Below are positions 12,201 through 24,200 of a stretch of 64,000 nt of DNA, in pieces. Origin of the DNA: Siderastrea siderea (lineage: Eukaryota > Cnidaria > Anthozoa > Scleractinia > Rhizangiidae); assembly GCA_964030785.1 (NCBI GenBank), contig OZ034968.1, positions 37,320,186 through 37,384,185 of the forward strand, read 5' to 3'. The position numbers were made by a program, and so were the translations under genes. The first letter of the stretch is position 1, and each line of letters opens with the position of its first letter. The notes beneath the pieces are model-generated. The model searched no databases. It was not told the DNA's origin and saw only the letters and a list, made by a program, of their open reading frames with translations.

Positions 12201-15200
12201 CAGCATACTACCTAATTAATTAAATCTTCAAGTACAAGGTATACATTGTAGGTTGTAATGAGAAATGATAAAATATAAAAAAAGTAATATTTGTCCAGGT
12301 TTATCCTGCATTCAAGACTACTACAGCAAACCCCAAGCCCAGTGTACATTAAATGTACATGTACACTGTATGACGCTTTGTATTCTATGCCAGTCACTTT
12401 GTGGCCACATTTAGTTTACCTCAGAATGTCTATTTTTTAACAAATCTCCAATATCAGTTAAAATATTTACAGTGTATCTGTGCATATGAGGCAAAACCAA
12501 ATGAAAAGAATCATTGAGTAACAGGGAGTATACACATTCACTGATTTTACATTTACGGTCTTATCTGTTTTGGCTGCCTTCATTTCAGTTGCGGTTAACA
12601 ATCTTCTGAGTTCAGTCCTCTTACGGCCTTATACATGTAGACGTGGTCCTAGAAAAAAATATTGAGAAGAAATTTAAAAAAAGTTCTAGGCCTGTCATAC
12701 ACTCAACATTATTAGGTTGTAATGTTAATTTTCAATAGCATAAAAAAAACAATTATAAAGGTTCATGTAAAATTTACAATAATATTGTGAATACAGTTCA
12801 AGCAGTGAACAAAATTAGTAAAAGGTGTAAATATTAATTTAATGACTTTTAGTCAAGTATTGGGTTCCAAAGCTGTGGAGTGGCAAAATAAGAAAGATTT
12901 CTTAAAATAAACTGTCACTTTAGTGACATCGACAAACATCGTAAGCATTACAGTGATAGTCCATTTCAAAACCTCAATAGCCCTGATCAGAATACAATTT
13001 TCTAGTAAACCATAACAGAACACATCCTGTTTGCATGTATTGTACTCAGTGAATACACGATGATGCGGTTTTCACATGTTCATGTACGAGGTTGCAACAA
13101 ATCATCAAAAATGATGTGCCTATTGACTGAGTGAGAGGACTAGACAGGAAAATATTTGGCTTAAGGTCATGGTGTACAGACTGAGCACAGCGAGGTCTGT
13201 GTGCCACGACCGGCTTGTCCTAACTCTGTCAATACACATTTATCATACCACCAATTTCATGCTACATGTAAATACATGTACATGTAGCTACATGTATAAA
13301 GGTGAATGTAAACCATACTTTAATTTCATCTGTACCACAGTACATGAACTACTTTACAGATCCCAGGAGATTGTTGAAGGAGCAGTGTACATGTAGATGT
13401 ATGAGGTTCAGGTTTGAACTGAAATTTAACTTCTATATAGGATGTAACTAAACAAAGCCAGTCATCTAGCCCAGTTGATTGTGTTATTGACCTTTCAATA
13501 ATTTTGCAAACAAATCAAGAATAAAAAAAATAGTGTGATAAAATACATGTACAGTACATGTGTAGGTTAATATTTGGTTCTTGGCAAAAGTGCAAAAAAC
13601 TCACTGGAGACAGTTTGACACACTGAACACCATCCCCTTAAAGCCAAATAATTTTTTCCTTCAGCTCTTGCTTTAGGTCAGTAAGCACATAATTTTTAGA
13701 ATTAGGAAATAAGCCAAAAATTGAAAAGTTGCCATTTTGAAGGCTGTTTTCCCATAACATGATTGAGCAGTTTTGATGATTTTCAAAAAAGTCAACATTC
13801 ATGAGACACTCAAATGCCCTCCTGGATTTATAAAGTTCTTTCATCTACATGTAGACTACGCCGAACAAGTAGGTACATTGTTTTCATAATGTTTTCTGCA
13901 CACTACAGGTGTAATTAGTATATCACATGCCATTCACCTCCGAGCACAACAGTGGTCACCTCCACGGTTTTTTTTGTCCATATCTGATAACAAGTTACCT
14001 GTACCAGTCCGTGGGGCTGGATATTAACTTGTGTGGCATAATAATTATTATACTGAGAGAACCATTATTCACCTTAATGTCTGTGACATTTAACATTCAT
14101 TCCATGAGCATGTATGTACTGGGTGTAGGGTGGTAAGTGACCAACAAGGTGCATAGCACAAAGTTGATAAAAATCACCTCATATCCTGAACGAGCACAAC
14201 AGAATTAATAATATTCCTTTATTAAATCTCAACTTCAGTTATCTTTTCTGAATTATGGGTGGCTGTATTTTGGACAGCTTCTAGTTTTTACTTGGATGAT
14301 ATGCTATTCTGAATGCCATGGTACTTGGCATGCAGTTTCCATGCATGCAGTAAAATCAAATTTAAGGTGCCAGTGCATGAAGGGACATGTTGAAATTTGT
14401 GTTGCATGAACTCAAAAAGCACCAGCCACACACCAAAGGGTGTTACATGTTGTTGCAAAAATGTAAGCATCTTTCGATTTCCTCTCTGCTAATGTTCCTG
14501 CTACAGTAATGGCCTTTAACATAACAATTGCAGTGTCGCACTGCTGTGTGTCTCTGTGACACGTCCCTGCAACATGTCCCCTCATACCCTGGCATCTACT
14601 GTATACAAAAGGAAGGAATTCAATGCCTGAAATTGAGAATTTAGTGTATTACTACTATGTGTATAGGGTCTCCACTGTGAGTCTGTCATGGATAAATTAC
14701 TGTTTAGTATTTAGGCATACATTGGACATTAGGTTGGGATGAAAGTTCATAAATCTGGTGTCCAATTTAGAACTGTTGATTGCAATGAAAAACTCCCATA
14801 TGCAAACTCCCTTGAAAAGAGGACTTTGAGAAATGCACACATTTCCACCTTATGCCACTAGAATAAAAATGCTATGGTGTCAAGACCTGGAGTTGTTACT
14901 ATTCAAATAATATCAAATCTGATCATGTTAGTACACATCACTATCTTTGCTTAAAAAAAAATCAAGAAATCTCATAAACCGTGAAAGAACTCACTAATTG
15001 GCAAATTATGCATGTTTCATTTCATGTTTACTCCGCTTTGACGAGTGATTAAAGAAAAATTTAGGCTTTCATTGTATTCAAGTTTATGTGTACACGTATC
15101 TGAGTGAAACGCATTTCAACTGAACTGTTGGTTAGCGTGTAGGCATTATGAAATCACCTACAACTAATCACCAATGATACATGCAGATGCATGGAGATAC

Positions 15201-18200
15201 ACGTACGGCTGTACGTGCTTACATGTGAAATGCCTACTCCTCAAATTATTCGGATTTGCGAAGTTCTGATAGTGGCACGTCGACTACTTCTTGGTCGGTA
15301 AACGTTTGTTTTACTACGCCGGGCTTATCACACTTTGATGTGAAAAGTGTAAGTCACAGAATGCCACATGTGTGAACAATGGCTTTCGTTGTTACTTGAT
15401 ACCACTGTCCCACTTGGGGTCAATTTCACAAAGGCCGTTTTTGATTATGATTTGCAACGTGCAAATTTGCACAGTGTAAGCGTCGCTTACACTGTGTGTT
15501 AAAGCTTGTTACACTCATTTGGTAGAATGTCACAAAGAAAGGAACTTTAAGCCCTCCGTAGAAAACTAAATGTATATGAAATGTTAGTCATACCAGCTAC
15601 GTATTATGAGGAATGAGGTTACATGTACTCACCGGCCTTGAAATCGATCGATCAGTCCGTTGGTAATTCAGTCCGCTCATACTTGAATCGAGCAATCATC
15701 AGCCATCTTTACAATCATCTTCCAACAGAGCACGTTCTGAGTTGAGCTTTGCTAATCGTAAGCGAAAATAATCTAAAGAATGGCGTAATAAACCACTTTC
15801 ACGTACGATGATAACCAGCTCCATTCGACACAAACCCATTTTATTTGAAACTCACCGCCGGCTACCCAGCTATGCGACCGGGCCGCTTTCAAGGGGTCAT
15901 GTGATTTACAACCGCACGCTCAAGAATTGCAGGCGCAAGTAACCGGTGAATGTGTTTGTTGGAGCTGCGGGATAAAATGTGGCTGGTTTTCTCCGTGTTT
16001 GTGTGCGCCAGAAAGTGAAACGTGGATAGTTTTTACTCCAGTAGTTGAAGAGTTGTGGGATTCGATGCAGAGCTACCCTCCCTTACGCAAAGGTACAGTA
16101 TTAATCTTAAATTTCTTGAATAGATTCTACCTCCTCTTTGGCGGCCATTTTGGTTCGTTCGGTTCGGCTGAGGTCAGAAAAGTACATGTAAGTTACTCGG
16201 CCGAGTTTGGCGACCAGACATAAATGTCCAGTGAAAAAAGTGAGCTTCATTTGTAACATATTCGAATTTTACCTAATAAGTTGGATTTTTGCAAGAATAT
16301 AGAATAATAATTCTTAGATATTGACTTTTCTTGCAAGTAAATGGGTCGAACAAATTTCAATGACTGTGTTATAGTCAAGCAGCACTCTCGTTCTGCAGCC
16401 AATTGGAACGATCTTTACAACAGCTTGATATACAGTGTCGCCTCAGGACAAACGTTCGTTACTCAAACTCAGTCAAAAAATTGGACTTGGTGAGCAAATA
16501 TAGACAGGCTAAATTAGAATCTATCTGGCAAACCATTTGCATGTCACTGAATAAGAATGGTCTATTTTGTTCATAAAACCTTAATTCACAAGTAAATAAC
16601 TGGCTGGATATTCTAAAATTTCTCAATCAACATTACCTTCTGTAAAATCAAAGTGAACCAGTTTTGGTGTGAATTTTCATCAACTTACCAATATTGTGTT
16701 TTTGCATTCCTTCTACCATGAATGACTGGGAATTATTAATTTAGGATAACCTTTATTGACATGTCACTTTTTGGTCATATAAGAAATAACGTACATGTGT
16801 CAACTTCAGATTTTACTTCCAATTCAATTTCTGGTGGTCTGCAATAGCAGTACTGTCAAGTTCTATTAGTTGAAACTGTTATTTAAACATACTTTAGCGT
16901 GCATGGTTGCTGAAGGAAAGTATTTATGTGGGGCCTCTTTGCATGGATTTCCTGTCTGGATGAATAACCCTACTTTATTTATGTTTTATTTATTTATTTA
17001 TTTATTATGTTATTTGCTAAATACTGTACATACAAGATGGTCACCCACCAACTGTTTCAGTTTTGTAACCAAATGGTGGCTACATGTATACATAAAGGAC
17101 AAGACAAGCATTTTAACCCTTTTTGGGTAAGAAATCTAATAAACTAGCCAGTCCACCCACTCTTTCATGTAGAGCTGGCCCTTCAAAGACCTTTGCAAGT
17201 CACTGAGTAGGTGTTTCTAGTTACAGTTCTCCAATCAACTTCTGTTATGTTACAGTACTTTTTTGCCTCAAATTTTGTCAGTGGCTGAGAATATATATAC
17301 TATACACATGTACCTGTATATACGGGTCCATTCAGTGACTATTTGGCTTGTTAAACATACAATAGTATTTTTCACTGTTTAAAAATACACCATTTATTAG
17401 GGGCTGCATGTACGTAATTATGAGAGCACGCAAAAGGTGTGCCTGTAGATGCCATACCAAAGGCACTAGCTACTCCTATTCCTCTGAGAGGAACTGTACA
17501 ATATGGTTGCAGTTTTTTGGTTATTTCCCTTGGTATTTTATTTATGTTTATTTTACTTTGTATTTTTTTTCCAGGCGCATTTGTTAAAAACTGAAAACAG
17601 TACTTCCAAGTCTAACAGGGAATCCTTGGCAACAAAGCAGATAAGAAATACCACAACATTTGCAGTTCGGGGTCTATTTAGATAGTCTGAGTTTTGCTTA
17701 TGCTGCTGGTCTGGCATATCATTGGAAATATTGTAACGAGTTCACTTCATTTATCATTGCCTCTGGCTATGATTGTCGTAAGGTTTTAACACATTTCAAA
17801 ATCCTCCAGCATTTTTTATGCCATGCACGACAGACATGAGAACGTTTTAGCTTTTATGTGCATGGAACAACTTGCATTGTAGGCTGTTCATTAGTATGTT
17901 GCATACAACATAGTCTAAATTGGCGCTTTATATGTACAGTGTAGTTTTGTTACTTTTTCAATTAGACCTGAAACTGAACAGAACAGAACAGAGGCATTAG
18001 TTTAAACATGGAGCATTCCTGTAGGGTGAGACACTTTTGCTTGGATCACTTGTTACATGTACACATTAAGCCACATTAGCAGTTCAGACATATTTGTAAG
18101 ATTTTTACATGATGAAACTCAGATCAAAATGATAAGTTTAAAATGTTCGTTTAGCCATGGACTTTTGCCACAAAAAGTTATAAATGAGGAAAAGAATCAA

Positions 18201-21200
18201 GAGGCAAAAAGACCAGGCTCAAAAGAAAACTGGGGCTATGAAGGAAAGAATGTAATAATTAAAAATTAAGTTCAGCTAGCATGATGAAGGTGGCAACCAG
18301 CATAATGAGACGTCAAAATACAATGTAAACCAAATTGAAGTCAACATGTACACACAATGTACGTCGTTCTCTTTCCAGATTTTTTTTATGGAAACAGCTT
18401 TCTATTTTGCGTGTAATGGTTAATACATGTATTGAATGAAACTACAGCCCACCGAAGTTATACCTTCACAGATTCCTTTCATTTTTGCATTGTAGGTGAA
18501 GTGACAAAAATGAATAGGTATGAGAAAAATCATTTTTTCAGTCTAAAGCTTCAGTTTATTACATGATGATGTAAGATACTGTATCAACCAGTGGCAAATT
18601 GACTGTTTTACATAACTTGACAATTTTTCATATCTTTTGGCAAAAAACAAAAAACTCTAAGCACAAAAAATACTTTTAAGTTAAGTTACATTGTAATGTA
18701 CATAAGAGATATTTGGGGGCATATCTTTTTAATTTGTTTTTGACCAATGCTATCAAAATTAGATTGAAATATAATATGTACTTGTAATATCAAAGTACAT
18801 ACACTGTGATCACTACGCAAGAGCTTGCTTTGCAGTTGTGCGTGAGTGGCAATTGTGCATGTGTTTTTAAATTCTAAGTGAGCAGCTCCTAAACCAATTT
18901 GATGAAATTCGGCCAAAGTTGTAATATAGTTTTCCAGCAATACCATGTCAGCAAATTTGAATTTCCCTTCTATTTGAAAGGTTTAGCTTTTTTTCCAGAG
19001 GTAGATGTAGTGCCTTTTATCTATCAGCCTTACATTGTGAATTTTTAATTTTATTTGAAAGTTTTAGCTTATTTTCTTAAGGTACAAGTAGTACTTTTTA
19101 TCTCTAATCCATTCTGACACATGGAACTTTAGCAGCTTACAAACAAACACAGATGCAAACACAGATGCAAAAAGTCTGAATCACGGTTTGTGAGACCACT
19201 GCATAACGAATCAAATCCAGTGGCAATTGGAAGATGTACAGGAGAATTCCTATTTTTTGAAAGAAATTTAATTTTTAACCCTTTACTTGAATTGTTAAGC
19301 TTTAATCAATGGTTTGTACAAGTGTTTGTCAAAACAATGGACGTTACAGTAGCCTGTATGCAGACGGTCCTATGGAGTGGCTGATGACTTTAATAGTCTA
19401 GCAATGGAAACATTTTTGGTTCCTCTGCTGAATTTGATTTGCAGTCGTAAAAGCCCTTGCTGATCAGTATTATTTTGCAAATGTATCAAGTTTTGTAAAG
19501 TATCTTAATCAACATCTTCAGTATACAGTGCAATGCAACACTTTAGTTTTAACTGTATTTTTTTTGTTTGGCTCTTCAGTAGAGACTAAAATATTTCAGT
19601 CAACCAAAGTAAAATTTTGCAAAGTACAGTGTGTGTACCTGAAAATGTGTCGAATGTCACAACCATTTTTAATCCCTAGGCCGTCACTTGTCAAGCTGAA
19701 AAGTCATAAGCCAACTTAGAGTTCAGTTAATGTTTATAGGGTTGCTCCATGTTTAAAATCGATTTGGTATTAGAAAGTTTTGTTAAGATATACATTGTAT
19801 AATCATTGTTCACTATACGTTGTTGGTTTTGGTGGTATGGCAATTGTAGTGCATGTTTATATTTTGTACCCTGGCCATTTGAATTTCCATAGAATATGTA
19901 TTAGAAATTGCACTACAGTTTGCAATAAAAATTATCATTGAGGCACATAAGAATTGCTTGGAACGTTTGTCAAACACTGTTAACCAAAAGCCTGGAAAGC
20001 CTAGGGAAACCTGGGCTTCTAGGTTTTTGAATTCTTAGAACATTGGGCTTGAGGCTTTTCAAGTACTGTGATGTTTTCCAACCACACTAACCGGGCTTTT
20101 CAGGTGCATATGATATGTTCGAACCAGACTTTCTGGAAATCCCTGGTAAAACCAGACAAACAAGGTTTTTGAGGTTTTGTTTTTGAACCAGACGTACCAA
20201 GAAAGCCTGGTTAAACCAGGCTAACCAACCTTTTCAGGTAATTTTTTCGAACCAGACTCGCCATAAAAGCCTGGTTAAATCAGACTAACCTGACTTTTCA
20301 GGTTATAACTTTCGTCCCTAAACCTGCCTTACCAGGCTTCTGTGGTACAATACAACCAGGCTCACCCTAAAAGCTTGGTAAAACCAGCCTTACCAGACTT
20401 TTTACCAGACTTGTTTTCTTCACAAAAGCCTGGTAAGTCTGGTTGAACCAGACTTGACCAGGCTTACCAGACTTTTTACCAGGCTCTTGGTGCAAGGGTA
20501 CTACTACGCTAGTTTTTTTGGGTTTTTTTTTTTTTTTGCTTACTCGGTGTTTATTTGTACCAGATAAGACAGCTAACTGGACTGGATACAAGTTGGTTTA
20601 CATAATTGGAGAATCCGATTCCACTTCCTATTGCCGAGACCTAGAAAAGGTGAGAGATTTTGCAGTCAAGGTACTGCTCATTTTTAGTGCATTATGAACC
20701 TCCTGACGGTTAAGAATATCGAAGTTAGGAAGAGTAAGGCAATAAGCACCCTATCTATAAATTTAGATGGAAAACCCATACCATATTGGGCGGCATATAT
20801 ACCTTATCTTCGTATAGGGTAACGAGATGGTAGTTTCCTCACAGGGGGTTAGCCCACCATTTTGTACTGTCCGACCATGACCGTTATTCATGAAATAACT
20901 TGAGAGTGACTTAGTGTGCATGTCTGTGAAATGAGCTTGGTAAGTCTGTGATCATTAATTGCTTGGGAAGTGTAGGATCTAGTTTGCGCGTATTGCGGAC
21001 CTGCATTCCCATGATTCCTTTTGGGCAAGTTTTCACCATGTGCTCGGGTTAAAATTCGCACGTAGGTTATGTTTCCCTGTGATTTTTGGAGATATTTTCT
21101 CCTTTATTTCTAGATGTCCAACTGTATGAGGTACCTAAGTTGCTTTGTATTTGTTTATTTTGCATTTATTTCGATTTCTTTCGTTTTAGTGCTATTTAGT

Positions 21201-24200
21201 TACCGCTATTTTTGTTTTGTTTTACAACCGCGCGATCATGTTTCTTTATGGCCGAGTGTGTGTTAAACTCAAACAGTTGCAATAAGCGATTTTCTATAAG
21301 CTAAATGGAGCTTGTAGGAAGTGTTCCGTCAGAACAAGAACCCTGGGCTGCTATTGGCGATGTTGATTAGTTTTTAGAAATTTTTGCTTTTATTTTCACC
21401 ATAAACGTGATTTTTAATAACGCATATATTGTTGAAGACCGGTTTATATGACCAGCTCGATGAAAGACCAGCCACCGTTTTAAGTAGATAATAATAGAAA
21501 ATATGGGCTTTGGAAATATGAAAACAGCTGCGCATCTCCTAGCTGGGTAGGTTTTTGTACGCTAACACCAAACTGGTTCCCAGATTTTCTGACGAAATTA
21601 AAGTTTCATTTTAAACCCTCTATGGGACAGCTCTTCTGAACGAACATCTGTGCCTGGTCCAGGGGCGTGCGAATCTAAGATGTTCATTATCTTCAGGGTC
21701 AAATTGGTCAAACTTGCCTCCGGTTGAATTAAAACTTAATAAGCTCATTGGTTTGTAAATGAGCAAAATATTAAAAGGGGGAAGGTATCTATTAAATAAG
21801 AGATGCATTTTTTTCAAATGGATAAAACGCAGCTCTAGAAGAAGTGAGAAATATTCTATGCTTTTCGTGTAGTTTGCTTATTTATCTTATAGTTTCTAGT
21901 CGGTGTGTAGCGGGGTGGTGAAGAGATTTAGGAACTTGAATTCTGAAATAAGCTCATAATTCCCCTTATATCCATTTTAGGAGGACACATTTACCATCAT
22001 TAATAATTTTTCATTCGGATTGGTGAGAAACTGATCTTTTCTTTCGGGTAAGTCTTCATCATTGTAAATATCATTTGCGTTTATTTTCTTTGAAATAATT
22101 TGGCTCATGTTGGTTACAACTGGGCTGACCTTCCTCTCGTTGGTTTACGTACTCAACTAAAGAATTTAAGCAGGTCTAAGGGTGACAATCGAATAGCTAT
22201 TTGCTACTTTCGGGTAGCCATAACTTTCGAAATAATTAATTAACGTGAACGTTAAATATTTTACCCTCTTATTGAAATGCTGAAGGGTAAATGCTTAACA
22301 GAAAAGTTCCGTACTATCGTGATCCATACTAGAGCTGTGTTTCAGATGAAGTTCTGAGGGTTCTTCAAATCTGGAGGCTTGGATTCGAAGCTGATTGTCA
22401 CCAACTGCCTTAAGTTTCATGGAAAATATAGATAAAACACGTTTTCTTGTACGTAGGTTGCTTTATTTAGTCGAAATATCAGTCCATGTCTCATACGCTA
22501 GCCCCAGAGCTCCGTCGAAATCAACCGCATCGGCTTCGCGCCTCATTGACGAGCTTTCGCTACGGGCACGCAGCTTTGGAGGTTTCTCTTTCTCCCTGAG
22601 AAAAACATAAACCTCTGGCACTCAGGGTACGCAGCTCGGAACACGAAGTGGACAAGTACAAGGAATCGTATACAGAGGGACACGCCGACTTGCAGTGATA
22701 CCAATGAAAACGCCGGAGAAGATATTTTAGATTTTTTACTGAATTCTACGCGCATTTTTGTTGGTTCGTAGCTATGATTTATTAGAAGACAGACGCATAG
22801 ATGACGTAATCATTGGCAACTTTGGTCTCTTTATTATATAAAACAAATAGATTCCATGTTGCTGTGCGTCTGTTCAGTAACAGATCACACGATGACGTCA
22901 AACAGTGGTAAGGACATCAGTGTCACACTCGCGTAACGGCTCGTGTGCCACTTTTTCGTTCTTGCCACATTTGCCACATTGACGTCATCTGTGATCTATC
23001 CGGCTGAACAGACGCATGGCAAAATGGAATCTATTTGTTAATTGAATGTAAAATATAATTCCTGTTTTTGAGAAGGTGCATTGTAATGAAAACGCTCTTC
23101 TCTTTTCCACAGGTTACTTCTATCCCAAGCGTATTTGGTGAAAGTCAGGATTTTGAATGTAAGTGAGAAAGAACAATAATACCTCTTCAAAAACGATACA
23201 AACTCTCAGTGCCTTATTTCATTGCCTTAAAATTTGCAACAGTCGGTTAACGGTTCAAATGGGGAATTAGATTCGGAGTTTTTTTTTCTTTTCTGGTGGC
23301 TTGCATAATGACTTGATAGCATCAAAATTCGTCGAAAGAGAAATATTTAACTTCCAGTGATGATGGTATACTGCGTCATATGGCTTGAGTAGGGAACCAA
23401 TCAGATTACAGAAAACCACAACATCCTGTGGCGATTATATCATAAATAATTTTGGGGAAGATAACTCCTTATTACGCTGGTTTATTCTTACTGTCTTTTG
23501 TTTTTCTAGATTACGGTGTTGCACCTGAAACAGGTGGGTCTTTTTGCTGTAATATCAGAAGTAGTTACCCTTCCTAACGAAAAAAACCATCTGCGAATCG
23601 ACACACACACACACACACACAAAATAAAAACACTTTCGAGTTCATCAAGCTCGCTATATAAAAAGGCAAAAGGAGTCTTAATCTGAAGTAAGATATTCAC
23701 AAAATTTACGAGCAGGAAAGTGTTTCAAGTTCTAAAGTAAAACAATACGCTAAGCCTTGAATAGTTCATCTTCTTGCTGGTGTTTGTGAACCTTTTTTTT
23801 TAGATTGACACTAATCGTGTGTAACCTCTTTATCTGGCCGTCTATGTGATCTTACATTGTTGCGTATTCCTTTCATGTTGTTTCAATTGTCTGCTCGCTT
23901 TCTACTTTTGTTCCCAGTTACTTATATTTGTTTCATCTTTATTCTAGATTCCCCTTTCACTCTGAATAAAAACACAGGTAAATTATTACAAGAGAAGATC
24001 AATTTGCAATGTTTATATTTTTTTACAAGCAATATCTACGGAATTCTCAGCCGTGTTGCATCCGATTTACAAACAATAGGTTACAACACAGGAATGCCTC
24101 TCATGAGGTAATTGCCTATAAATGTTCATGTTTGTCCACTTTATGTAAATCGGGTGGAATACTGTATCCGATTTTACAGGTAATCATTAAACATCCATTT

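Larger units (their letters stand above)
8518..20498. mobile_element. 12-kb element with long repetitive terminal arms
   Basis: The left end CCCTTGCACCAAGAGCCTGG at 8518 is matched by its reverse complement ending at 20498; each is flanked by TA (8516-8517 and 20499-20500), consistent with a TA target duplication. About 500-540 bp at each end consists of degenerate units such as CCTGGTTA and ACCAGGGTAACC in both orientations, so each arm can also fold on itself. Most of the interior is non-coding and A+T-rich; the only recognisable genes are in the nested 9483-12184 element. No transposase was found, so it looks non-autonomous. The TA target would fit Tc1/mariner-like mobilisation, but the superfamily is not established. 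It sits in intron 4 of the receptor-like gene. Confidence 0.75.
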
